Source: Alphaproteobacteria bacterium
GTDB lineage: Bacteria; Pseudomonadota; Alphaproteobacteria; Micropepsales; Micropepsaceae
Length of the DNA stretch: 43,764 bases
Reading direction: 5' to 3'
Assembly: GCA_023259375.1 (NCBI GenBank)
Contig: JAHFQC010000019.1
Span: 27,272 to 71,035, forward strand
Shown here: positions 17,930 to 25,935 of the stretch, piece by piece
Numbering within the stretch: the first letter of the stretch is position 1
How the letters are laid out: each line of letters begins with the position of its first letter
Position numbers and translations under genes: made by a program
Notes under the pieces: generated by a model
The model's database searches: none
The model's input: the letters and a program-made list of their open reading frames with translations, nothing else
What the model was told of the DNA's origin: nothing

Positions 17930-19120
17930 ATGAAAGCCTTATTGCTCGCAACGGCGGCCGCCTTGGTGGCTGCTCCGGCACTGGCCGATGACCTCACGGT
18001 ATCGCCGTGGACGGCCTCGTACGACAATCTGACCGCGACCGTTACGGGCGAGGCGCATGGCGCCGTGTTCGCGCCGTGGATGCCGGCGAATCCGTCGCAT
18101 CAGCGCTGGGCCAGCGGGGCGGCCGATCTCGGTCTCAAGCTGCAGCGCGATTACGACAGCGGTCTTTCGCTGGCGCTCAAATCCTCGTTCGAAGTACTGC
18201 GCGACCGGCTTTCCTACGACAACTACGGCGGCAATCTGGTCCAGAAGGTCTATGGCGTCGCCCAGACCGGGCTCGGCAGTATCGAAGTCGGCATGACCGA
18301 CGGCGCCGGTTATGTCCTGTCGGTGACCGGGCCGGTGGTCGACCAATATGTCGCGCTGGAAAATCCCAACACCACCTTCTTCGTCGACCCCGCCACCGGA
18401 CGTCCCTTCGTCGAGGCGTTCGAACTGCAGAGCGGGCTCAATTCCTCGTCGAACTACGCCAAGCTCTCGTATTACACGCCGCGGCTGTTCGGGGTGCAGG
18501 TCGGGGTCTCCTACACCCCGTCCGAAGGCCGCGAGGTCATCCCGTTCCTCAACAACGGTCCGCACGCCTCCAACCGCCAGAAAAGCATTTGGGAGACGGC
18601 GCTCAGCTATTCGCAGGACTTCGAGGATTTCAGCGTCGGGTTTTACGGCTCGGCCGCCTTCGGCCATGGCGACGGCAAAGCCGCCAATGATGCCGGTCTG
18701 ACCGATTGGGGTCTCGGGACCGAAATCGACGTGCCGCTGGACGAAGACTGGAAGCTCGCGTTTGGCGGCGCTTACCGGCACACCAACACCTACGGCTTCA
18801 ACATCTATCAGGCGACGACCGACGCCGACACCGAAGGCGCCCATCTGTCGACCACGCTGTCGTGGAACGGCTGGAGCCTCGGCGGCGAATATGCCAACGG
18901 CACGACGGCGGGTACGATCAGCGATCCCAAACTGGGTCTGCGTGGTTTTGGCGTCGCGCTCGGCCACCAGCTGACGCAGAACCTGCAGGCGAGCCTCGGC
19001 TGGCAAGAGCTGCACTACACCCGCGACAGCGGCACCTTCTACGACGGCTCGCAGCGCCTCGCGATGAACGCGCTGTTCCTGCACCTGACGTTCAAGGTGC
19101 CCGGCGGCGCCGGCGGCTAG
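17930..19120 (+). CDS. Outer-membrane porin
   Basis: A 396-residue protein with a signal peptide (cleavage near ALADD) and an alternation of aromatic and polar residues throughout that fits a general trimeric porin of the Gram-negative porin family. Seen are short strand-turn units such as YAKLSYYTPRLFGVQVGVSYTP and a tail ending in LHLTFKV. It ends in GGAGG instead of the usual terminal Phe. The gtgggg just before the ATG decides the start. Selectivity cannot be inferred. Its TAG overlaps the pyrE stop on the other strand through the palindrome ctag. Confidence 0.85.
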   Translation: MKALLLATAAALVAAPALADDLTVSPWTASYDNLTATVTGEAHGAVFAPWMPANPSHQRWASGAADLGLKLQRDYDSGLSLALKSSFEVLRDRLSYDNYGGNLVQKVYGVAQTGLGSIEVGMTDGAGYVLSVTGPVVDQYVALENPNTTFFVDPATGRPFVEAFELQSGLNSSSNYAKLSYYTPRLFGVQVGVSYTPSEGREVIPFLNNGPHASNRQKSIWETALSYSQDFEDFSVGFYGSAAFGHGDGKAANDAGLTDWGLGTEIDVPLDEDWKLAFGGAYRHTNTYGFNIYQATTDADTEGAHLSTTLSWNGWSLGGEYANGTTAGTISDPKLGLRGFGVALGHQLTQNLQASLGWQELHYTRDSGTFYDGSQRLAMNALFLHLTFKVPGGAGG

Positions 19121-19659
19121 AGAAAATCGCTCTTCTTCACCGCGCTGAGCAGCGTCATCCCCGCCTTGGCGAGGTTTTCGGTGCCGCCTTCCTCGCGGTC
19201 GAGGATCACGAGGGCATAGTCGACGATCGCACCGGCTTTGCGCGCCGCTTCCGCCGCCTTGACGATCGAGCCGCCGGTGGTGGCGACGTCGTCGATGATG
19301 ATGACGCGCTTGCCGGCCAGCGTTTCGCTGGAGGCCAGCCCTTCGATCACTTCACCGGTGCCGTGGTCCTTCGCCTGTTTGCGCACGAAGAAGGTGGCGA
19401 CCGGCTTGCCGTCGGCAAAGGATTGCGCCGCCAGCGCCGCAATCACCGGCACCGCGCCCATTTCGAGCCCGCCGACATACGCGATGCCCTCAACCGAGCG
19501 GATCTTTTCCAGAAGCGCCTTGGCACAGAGATAGCCGCCCTTGGGGTTCATCATGGTCGGCTTGAGGTTGAAATAGAATTCGCTCTCGGCGCCCGACGCG
19601 AGCTTGAAATGGCCGCGCCGGTACGAGCGCTCTCTGATGACCTCGATCAAATCCTGCAT
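19117..19659 (-). CDS. pyrE: Orotate phosphoribosyltransferase
   Basis: Makes orotidine 5'-monophosphate from orotate and PRPP in pyrimidine synthesis. It has 180 residues from the ATG at 19659 (MQDLIEVIRE), which has ggag upstream; earlier in-frame starts add non-family residues. The PRPP-binding motif VIIIDDVATTGGS and the flexible loop (ATFFVRKQAKDHGTG) are intact. It lies 43 bases downstream of the ThiE-like gene on the same strand and converges on the porin with shared stop bases. Confidence 0.95.
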   Translation of the reverse strand: MQDLIEVIRERSYRRGHFKLASGAESEFYFNLKPTMMNPKGGYLCAKALLEKIRSVEGIAYVGGLEMGAVPVIAALAAQSFADGKPVATFFVRKQAKDHGTGEVIEGLASSETLAGKRVIIIDDVATTGGSIVKAAEAARKAGAIVDYALVILDREEGGTENLAKAGMTLLSAVKKSDFL

Positions 19660-19702
19660 GGCATTTCTCCGACCCGAAACCGCCCCGAACATTGTCGAGC
19701 GC

Positions 19703-20311
19703 TCAGGCGGGGTCAACCCCTAGGGCACCGATCGCCGCAATTCCGCAGAATCCCGAGAGAAGCCGGGCGTTTCGGGTGGTGATGCCGCCGAGGGCGTAAA
19801 CCGGAACGGGCGCCTGCCGGACCATCAAATTCGCCCGCACCGCCCCCAATGCCGCCCGGCCGGGATGGCTGGCGGTGGCAAACACCGCCGACAGGATCAG
19901 CGCGTCGATATATCCGGCCCGCCGCAGGACTGCGAGCGAATGCGCCGCCGCCGTCACCAGCATTTTGTACCGCGCCCGGATCGCCGCTGCCTCGCCGATG
20001 CGCCTTTCCGGCAAATGGACGCCGTCGGCGCCGATCTGGGCCGCCAGCGCCACATCGCCCGCGATCAGCAGGAACAGGCTTCGCGCCCGCGCGATTTTGC
20101 GCAACGCGAGCGCCAGATCCCACCGTTTGGCGGCATCGCGGCTCCTGACGATCACTATGCTGCCTTTCGGCAGGGCGCGGGCCGCCGCCAGCGGATCCTT
20201 GAGCCGCGCCTCGTCGGTCATCAGCACCAGCACCGGCAGGTCGTTTTGTTCCGCCGCCGCCAGCCGGGCGGCTGCTCTTGCTATGCTGCGGCGTGAAGCG
20301 CTATCGCTCAT
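19703..20311 (-). CDS. ThiE/TenI-like TIM-barrel protein
   Basis: A 202-residue protein resembling thiamine phosphate synthase. Recognisable parts are IGADGVHLPE and the phosphate loop VYALGGITTRNARLL. Key ThiE positions have changed: the NDR/ND block reads AGD, the region expected to be GxSxH reads TAAAH, and the usual TxTK segment reads ATASHPG. It may be a TenI-like or otherwise diverged enzyme and not a working ThiE. Its start is only three bases from the divergent yggS start, so the two promoters overlap coding sequence unless the true start is further in. Confidence 0.75.
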   Translation of the reverse strand: MSDSASRRSIARAAARLAAAEQNDLPVLVLMTDEARLKDPLAAARALPKGSIVIVRSRDAAKRWDLALALRKIARARSLFLLIAGDVALAAQIGADGVHLPERRIGEAAAIRARYKMLVTAAAHSLAVLRRAGYIDALILSAVFATASHPGRAALGAVRANLMVRQAPVPVYALGGITTRNARLLSGFCGIAAIGALGVDPA

Positions 20312-20314
20312 CCC

Positions 20315-20989
20315 ATGTCTCCCATCGCCGCCAATTTAGAGCAGATCAAAGGCCGCATCGAGGCGGCGCGTAAGGCCGCGGTCGCACCGGCGCCCGCCAC
20401 CCATTTGATTGCGGTGTCGAAGACCCATCCGGCCGAGCTGGTGCGCGACGCGCTTATTGCCGGCCATCGCCTGTTCGGCGAAAACAAGGTGCAGGAAGCG
20501 CTCGCCAAGTGGCCGGCGTTGAAGTCCGAGTATCCCGACGCCGAACTGCACATGATCGGCGGCCTGCAGACCAACAAAGCCAAAGAGGCGGTCGGCCTGT
20601 TCGACGCCATTCATTCGGTCGATCGCATCAAGCTCGCCCGCGCCATTGCCGCCGAGCGCGACAAGCAGGGCAAGAATCCGAAGCTCTTCATCCAGGTGAA
20701 TATCGGCGAGGAGCCGCAGAAGTCGGGCGTCGCCCCGCGCGAAACCCTGGCGCTGGTGGAAGAGGTGCGGGCGCTCGAGCTCGATCTCGTCGGCTTGATG
20801 TGCGTGCCGCCGTTCGATCTGGCCCCGGCGCCCTATTTCGGCTTGTTGAAAAAGCTCGCCGGTGAAGCCGGTTTGCCGCTGCTGTCGATGGGCATGAGCG
20901 ACGATTTCGAGATCGCGATCGCCTTCGGCGCCACCCATGTGCGGGTCGGCACCGCGATCTTCGGCGAACGCGATTACAGCAAAGCTTAA
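20315..20989 (+). CDS. yggS: Pyridoxal phosphate homeostasis protein YggS
   Basis: A PLP-binding barrel protein of 224 residues (YggS/PLPBP) that holds and buffers PLP and has no known catalytic activity. Lys36 in IAVSKTHPAE is the Schiff-base lysine. The family blocks FGENKVQEA, HMIGGLQTNKAK, HSVDR, FIQVNIGEEPQKSG and SMGMSDDFEIAI are intact. The start MSPIAANLEQI aligns with E. coli YggS. Its stop shares the bases ttaa with the converging unknown gene. Confidence 0.94.
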   Translation: MSPIAANLEQIKGRIEAARKAAVAPAPATHLIAVSKTHPAELVRDALIAGHRLFGENKVQEALAKWPALKSEYPDAELHMIGGLQTNKAKEAVGLFDAIHSVDRIKLARAIAAERDKQGKNPKLFIQVNIGEEPQKSGVAPRETLALVEEVRALELDLVGLMCVPPFDLAPAPYFGLLKKLAGEAGLPLLSMGMSDDFEIAIAFGATHVRVGTAIFGERDYSKA

Positions 20990-21489
20990 TAGGCCGCCAG
21001 CAACCGTCCGCTGGCGCGATAGGCGGCGGCGGCTTGGTACGGCGTCGTCTGGGTTGCCGCGGGCTGCCACAGATCGGCGGTGCGCGCCGTGCCGGTACGC
21101 TCCGAAGTGAGGTCGTTCTGCGCTACTGCGGTAGCGGGTTCGTCGTCGTCGCCGATGACGGCGGCATAAACCGTATCGCCGACGCTCTTGCCGGTGAGTT
21201 CGGTGAACAGCGCATCGCCGACCGAACAGGCAAGGCCCGTCAGTCCCCCGTAGAGCGCGTCGCCGGCGATCTTTTCCGGTGTGCCGATCTTGTCGCCGGT
21301 GAGATGGCGGTAAATCGTCGACACCACCGGGATGTGCTGCAGCGGATTGATGATGTCGAGGAAGTCGCCAAAACTGAAGCTGGACTCCGATTTGGCTTCG
21401 GCTTTCGGTTCCGCCTTCGCCGCGGCCGGTGGAACGGCAAGCTGGCGGGCGTATTCCTGATTACGAAGGACCATATCGGTTCCGGGCAT
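20986..21489 (-). CDS. Conserved protein of unknown function
   Basis: A 167-residue protein. The N-terminal 40 residues and the C-terminal 40 are low-complexity (Ala, Lys and Glu, then Ala, Thr and Gln). The middle, about 40-110, is well ordered: FGDFLDIINPLQHIPVVST, IYRHLTGDKIG and IAGDALYGGLTGLA, then a helix with a conserved acidic end. I recall similar cores in hypothetical proteins of alphaproteobacteria but know no function. The glycine-rich amphipathic stretch could associate with a membrane; there is no signal peptide. Confidence 0.7.
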   Translation of the reverse strand: MPGTDMVLRNQEYARQLAVPPAAAKAEPKAEAKSESSFSFGDFLDIINPLQHIPVVSTIYRHLTGDKIGTPEKIAGDALYGGLTGLACSVGDALFTELTGKSVGDTVYAAVIGDDDEPATAVAQNDLTSERTGTARTADLWQPAATQTTPYQAAAAYRASGRLLAAY

Positions 21490-21610
21490 GGCTTCAGTAA
21501 AGCAAGCCCCTTGCCAACCGGCCCGCGGCGGAAACGTTCAGATTCTCCCCAGCGCCGCCCGGCAACAATTGCCGGATGGGGCACTGCCGATGGCGATGCT
21601 GCCCACCATT

Positions 21611-21722
21611 TCGTCATAGTCGGGCCCAACGCGCGAAACCGGGACCCGGCCATCTGCTGGGAAGCTCGCGATGACTTACGTGCCAAGTGGCGAAGGCCGG
21701 GTCGAACGCCCGGCCATGACGA
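21611..21722. repeat. 112-bp palindromic intergenic element
   Basis: The ends tcgtcatagtcgggc and the complement of gcccggccatgacga match at 13 of 15 positions, and each arm holds a second shared block (acccggcc). The right arm alone folds as ggccggg/cccggcc (21695-21715) around seven bases. It lies between the ribA stop and the unknown gene. The pattern resembles the gtcatggccggg-type extragenic repeats of alphaproteobacteria. Confidence 0.65.
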
Positions 21723-21733
21723 GATTGTATAGC

Positions 21734-22795
21734 TTACAACAAATGCCCGGCTTTTTCCGCCTTGGTGCGCAGGTAGAATTCGTTGTGACGGTTGGAGGGA
21801 AACGCGTGCGGCACCCGTTCGGTCACCGTGATCCCGGCCTTCTCCAGTCCGGCGACTTTCTCTGGATTGTTGGTCAACAAACGAACCGATGAAAAGCCCA
21901 GCAGCTGTAGCATCCGCGCTGCCACCGCATAGACGCGCTCGTCGGCTTCGAAGCCGAGGCGTTCGTTGGCTTCGATGGTGTCGTAGCCTTGGTCCTGCAA
22001 ACGGTAAGCGCGCAGCTTGTTGATCAGGCCGATGCCGCGCCCTTCCTGGGCGAGATAGAGCAGCACCCCGCCGCCGGTCCGCGCGATGGTCGCAATCGCA
22101 CCGCGCAGCTGTTCGCCGCAATCGCATTTGAGCGAACCGAGCAAATCGCCGGTGAAGCATTCCGAATGCAGCCGGGTCAGCACCGGGTTCTTCGGTTCGC
22201 CGATCACAATGGCGACGTTCTCGGGTCCGCCGTCCCCGGCGCGGAAGGCGACGAGTTCGGTCTTCTCGTTGGCTTCGAGGGGAACGCGTGCCCGCGTCAC
22301 GATGGCCAGGCTGTCGGCGGCGCGGGTCTCGTAGGCGGTGATGTCGGCGATCTTGAGGTCGATGCCGCCGCGCACAGGCCCGTTCACCACCACCGCGGCG
22401 GGCAACAGGCCGGCCAGTTTGGTGAGTTTGACCGCCGCCGCATAGGCGGGCCCCAGTTTGGCGCGGCGGGCGTTGAACGGTCCCTTAAGCGGCGTATCGA
22501 GGTCGACGGTCGGGTCGGCGATGGCGCGCAAATCGGCCGGGCTGGTTCCGGATTTCACCGGCAGAGCCACCACTTCGGGCGTGTAGAGACGGATTTTCAG
22601 GGTCCGCGCCCGGGCGTGACTTAGAATAAGAAGAGGACGTTGCAGCCGTTTCAGGGCCGCGGCCGGGAGGGTCTCGACGGCGAACAGCGTGTGCACGCCA
22701 GGCGTCAGGAGTCGCACCGGGCGGCCGGCGCGCAAGGCGTCGATGGCGGCGGCAACGGTGTCGAGGCGGTTTTCGGGGGATCGGGATTGCGGCAT
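21734..22795 (-). CDS. ribA: GTP cyclohydrolase II
   Basis: Opens the imidazole ring of GTP in the first step of riboflavin synthesis. It has 353 residues from the ATG at 22795. Zinc ligands Cys213, Cys224 and Cys226 (SECFTGDLLGSLKCDCG) and the YLAQEGRGIGL loop are intact. The N-terminal 170 residues look like a worn-down DHBP-synthase-type domain of the kind seen in alphaproteobacterial RibA; it lacks the acidic catalytic loop of RibB. The open frame continues upstream opposite the response regulator, but that part is a shadow. Confidence 0.93.
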   Translation of the reverse strand: MPQSRSPENRLDTVAAAIDALRAGRPVRLLTPGVHTLFAVETLPAAALKRLQRPLLILSHARARTLKIRLYTPEVVALPVKSGTSPADLRAIADPTVDLDTPLKGPFNARRAKLGPAYAAAVKLTKLAGLLPAAVVVNGPVRGGIDLKIADITAYETRAADSLAIVTRARVPLEANEKTELVAFRAGDGGPENVAIVIGEPKNPVLTRLHSECFTGDLLGSLKCDCGEQLRGAIATIARTGGGVLLYLAQEGRGIGLINKLRAYRLQDQGYDTIEANERLGFEADERVYAVAARMLQLLGFSSVRLLTNNPEKVAGLEKAGITVTERVPHAFPSNRHNEFYLRTKAEKAGHLL

Positions 22796-22873
22796 GACGG
22801 CTATCCCAATACACCAGCAAGGGAAAACCGGGTAGAGTCCACCCGCTTCGATCCCTAGGAAGTCTGATCGATC

Positions 22874-23557
22874 ATGACTCAAGCCAAGCGCGTCCTGTTG
22901 CTGGAAGACGACGAAATGCTCGCCGAATCCCTGGCCGAACAACTCGGGCAGGAGGGCGACTATGCCGTGATGCGGGCCGGCGATTGCGCCACCGCGCGCG
23001 AACGCGCCGCCGACGGGCTGTATGAGTTCATGATCCTCGATGTCGGCCTGCCCGACGGCGACGGCCGCGATCTCTGCCGCGAGCTTCGCGCCCAGGGCGT
23101 CACCTGTCCGATCGTGCTCCTCACCGCCGCCGACAGCGATGCCGACACCATTGCCGGTCTCGACTCCGGCGCCAACGATTACATCACCAAGCCGTTCCGC
23201 TTTGCCGTGTTGATGGCCCGCGTGCATGCGCATTTGCGCAGCCACGACCGCAGCGAAGAGGCGATGTACCGCATCGGCCCTTACACCTTCCGGCCCAGCG
23301 CCAAGCTGTTGCTCGACGAGAAGCAACACAAGATCCGGCTGACGGAAAAGGAAACCAACATCCTCAAATTCCTGTACCGGATGGGCGAGACGGTGCCGCG
23401 CGAAACCCTGCTCAATGAAGTGTGGGGCTACAATCCCGCGGTGACGACCCACACGCTCGAGACCCACATCTATCGCCTGCGCCAGAAGATCGAAGAAAAT
23501 CCCGGCGACGCCCACATCCTGATCACCGAGACGGGCGGCTATCGCCTGTTGCCGTAA
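22874..23557 (+). CDS. OmpR/PhoB-type response regulator
   Basis: A two-component regulator of 227 residues. The receiver has Glu11, Asp12 and Asp13, phospho-accepting Asp56 (MILDVGLPDGDG), Thr84 and Lys106 (YITKPF). The C-terminal winged helix (about 130-225) has the Trans_reg_C pattern LTEKETNILKFL, ETLLNEVWGY and THTLETHIYRLRQKI. No histidine kinase lies next to it in the window, so the partner and target genes cannot be named. It is transcribed away from ribA; the 78 bases between them should hold its promoter. Confidence 0.93.
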   Translation: MTQAKRVLLLEDDEMLAESLAEQLGQEGDYAVMRAGDCATARERAADGLYEFMILDVGLPDGDGRDLCRELRAQGVTCPIVLLTAADSDADTIAGLDSGANDYITKPFRFAVLMARVHAHLRSHDRSEEAMYRIGPYTFRPSAKLLLDEKQHKIRLTEKETNILKFLYRMGETVPRETLLNEVWGYNPAVTTHTLETHIYRLRQKIEENPGDAHILITETGGYRLLP

Positions 23558-23643
23558 ACGGGTTTCTTGCATTGGTTGAACGCATCATGTCGCAAGGCAT
23601 GACATGGGTGCGTGTGCCATGCTGATGGCAATCGGGGGCCCCC

Positions 23644-24270
23644 ATGAAAAAAGCGATTTTGTTCGCATGCCTTACATTGTGTGGCTGCGTGACCAACCGG
23701 ACGGACCCGACCTATAACGGAGCCGATTCCGGCGCCGTGGTTTTTGCCGCCGGTCTGACGGGCACCTGCGAGGGATTTTCGTTCGAATACCGCAACCTTC
23801 ACCCTCAACCCGGCCTGCTGACGTCCAAGATCGACGGCCGCATCATGTATTCGTCGAAATCGATCCGCTTCTGGGGCCGCAAGGAAGATTTCTCAGGCGA
23901 GGAATCCGGGATCGTCACCATCCATCACCTCGAGCCCGGCGAGTACGAGCTTTACACCTTCACGATCTACGGCACGTACAACGGCATCGGCCATTTCGAT
24001 TGGTTTCCGCAGCACGAGTTCTCGCTGAAGTTCACGGTCACGCCCGGCAAGGCGATCTATCTCGGCGATTTCAATTGTGTCGGCCAGACGCAAAAGAATT
24101 TCCTCGGTTTCGAGGGCGACGCGGGCGGCTATTTCGTCATTTCTGACAAGCATGACCGCGATCTTCCGATCGCTCAAAAGCAGGAACCGAACCTGCCGCC
24201 GCCAGCGCTCGCCGTGCCCGACGTGGACAGAGCCGGTGAGCCGACCCTGCGATCGAGAAAGCGGTATTAA
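23644..24270 (+). CDS. Predicted lipoprotein, unknown function
   Basis: A 208-residue protein with a signal peptide ending in the lipobox-like LCGC (Cys15). The mature part has beta-rich segments, including HHLEPGEYELYTFTIYG, a pattern seen in immunoglobulin-like or transthyretin-like secreted domains, and a second Cys near FNCVG. The last 40 residues are polar and proline-rich. I do not recognise a named family. A ggggg stretch precedes the ATG. It stands alone between the response regulator and the ankyrin gene. Confidence 0.7.
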   Translation: MKKAILFACLTLCGCVTNRTDPTYNGADSGAVVFAAGLTGTCEGFSFEYRNLHPQPGLLTSKIDGRIMYSSKSIRFWGRKEDFSGEESGIVTIHHLEPGEYELYTFTIYGTYNGIGHFDWFPQHEFSLKFTVTPGKAIYLGDFNCVGQTQKNFLGFEGDAGGYFVISDKHDRDLPIAQKQEPNLPPPALAVPDVDRAGEPTLRSRKRY

Positions 24271-24349
24271 CCGCTCGGACCGGCCGCGGGGAAAAGCCGC
24301 CAAGTTGTAAAGCGCCGCGCCGCTCTGTACGCTGCGGAAAAATCAATAC

Positions 24350-24365
24350 GCCGCCCTCGGGCGGC
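24350..24365. promoter_or_regulatory. GC-rich hairpin before the ankyrin gene
   Basis: gccgccc and gggcggc form a 7-bp stem with almost no loop (more likely six pairs with a four-base loop), ending 13 bases before the GTG start. There is no T-run on the coding strand. It could affect translation of the ankyrin gene or be chance. Confidence 0.25.
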
Positions 24366-24378
24366 ATCGGGGGCTTTC

Positions 24379-25899
24379 GTGGATTTGAAGATGGTTCGCC
24401 GGGCGGCGTTGGCGCTGTCCGTCGCGGTCGTGCCGTTCTTTGCGCCGGTGCAAGCCGCCGATACCAGACCGCCGCTGGTGGTCGCGATCGATCACAGCGA
24501 TCCCGACATGCTCCGTCAGGCACTGCAGAACGGCGGCAATATCAATGGGCTTTATGGCCGCGAAACCATGCTCACCTATGCCCTCCACAAGAAGCGCTGG
24601 GACATCGCCAAGCTGATCCTGCAGACGCCCGGCGTCGATGTGAACAAGCGCGGCACCTATGAGGACGATTTCGGCTTCTGGACGCGCACGCCGCTGATCC
24701 TGGCCGCCGGCATGGGCCAAGCCGACATCGTCTCGATGCTGTTGAAAATGGGTGCGGCGCCGAACACCAAAGACTCTTCCGACAACACGCCGGAAGCGCG
24801 CGGCTCGACGGCCCTGATCAAGGCGGCGCAGACCGACCAGGCCGATGTGATCCGGGTGCTGGTCACGGCCAAAGGGGTTGATGTCAACGCCAGGAACCGT
24901 GACGGCATGCCGGCCCTGTGGTTTGTCGCCGAAGCCGAAGACTTCGCCTCGGTCAAGCTGCTGCGCGAGCACGGCGCCTCCGCCAACATCGCCAACAATG
25001 AAGGCCACTCGATTCTCGCCACCACCTTCCAGCACAAGCGTTATGATGTCGTCGATTATCTCGTCGCCCAGGGCGCCGACATCAATCACATCGATCGCGG
25101 ATTGACGCCGCTGGATGAGGTGATCCTGTCGCTCAAAAGCGACAATCGCAGGACCATCTATGCCTTCCTCGAGCACTTCCTGACGTTCAAGCCCAATCTC
25201 GATCTGCAGAAGAGTCTGCCGGGCGGGCTTGGCGGTGTACCGGCGCTGCATCTGGCGACGCAATTCGGCCATGCCGATGCGGTGGCGCTGCTGCTCGATC
25301 ATGGCGCCAAGATCGACCTCAAGAGCCAGGCCCGCGGCGCCACGGCGCTGCATTACGCCGTCTATGCCAATCAGCCCGAAGTCGCCAAGGTGCTGATCGC
25401 GCACAAGGCCAATCTGGAAGCGACCGAGGTCAACGGCGGCACGCCGCTCTCGATGGCGACCTATTTGCGCAAGCCGGAGATGGTGAAACTCCTGACCGAC
25501 GCGGGCGCCAGCACCACCGCCAAATCGGCGTTCTACACCAGGCCGCAAGCCGCCCCGTCGCAAGCAGGTCAGCCGCCAGCCGCGGCGGGTCCGGCCGTTT
25601 CGGCCGACAAGCTCTACGGCACCTGGACCGGCGCCCAGGACGGCATTCCCTATGCGGTCATCACCCTGACGCTGAACAAGGCCGGCAGCTACAGCCTGAC
25701 CTCGAAGTTCACCGCCGAGGCGTTGAAGAAATATCCCAAAGGGACGCCGCCGGTGATCGCCGCCCACCAAGGCAGCTACATCATCGCTGGCAACACGCTG
25801 ACCCTCAACCCCACCAGCGCCCCGCCGACCACGATGCAATGGACGTTCGAAAACGGCGTGCTGGTTTTCGACAACAGAACGCGGATGAAGAGGAAGTAG
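24379..25899 (+). CDS. Secreted ankyrin-repeat protein with C-terminal barrel-like domain
   Basis: A 506-residue protein with a signal peptide (cleavage near PVQAAD). Residues about 35-385 are ankyrin repeats; clear units include TPLILAAGMGQADIVSMLL, GSTALIKAAQTDQADVIRV and GTPLSMATYLRKPEMVKLL. A Pro/Gln/Ala-rich linker (about 390-415) follows. The last 95 residues begin LYGTWTGAQDG and end in FENGVLVFDNRT, a lipocalin-like beta pattern. It is probably a periplasmic or surface protein-binding scaffold. The start could be GTG at 24379 or ATG at 24391; both keep the signal peptide. Confidence 0.88.
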   Translation: MDLKMVRRAALALSVAVVPFFAPVQAADTRPPLVVAIDHSDPDMLRQALQNGGNINGLYGRETMLTYALHKKRWDIAKLILQTPGVDVNKRGTYEDDFGFWTRTPLILAAGMGQADIVSMLLKMGAAPNTKDSSDNTPEARGSTALIKAAQTDQADVIRVLVTAKGVDVNARNRDGMPALWFVAEAEDFASVKLLREHGASANIANNEGHSILATTFQHKRYDVVDYLVAQGADINHIDRGLTPLDEVILSLKSDNRRTIYAFLEHFLTFKPNLDLQKSLPGGLGGVPALHLATQFGHADAVALLLDHGAKIDLKSQARGATALHYAVYANQPEVAKVLIAHKANLEATEVNGGTPLSMATYLRKPEMVKLLTDAGASTTAKSAFYTRPQAAPSQAGQPPAAAGPAVSADKLYGTWTGAQDGIPYAVITLTLNKAGSYSLTSKFTAEALKKYPKGTPPVIAAHQGSYIIAGNTLTLNPTSAPPTTMQWTFENGVLVFDNRTRMKRK

Positions 25900-25935
25900 G
25901 ACATCCGGTGGCAGCCTCCCTGCCACCGTCATCCC

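Noticed and set aside
22796..23572. Upstream extension of the ribA frame opposite the response regulator
   Set aside because: The regulator on the + strand has intact receiver and winged-helix motifs, and the ribA family start fits the ATG at 22795.
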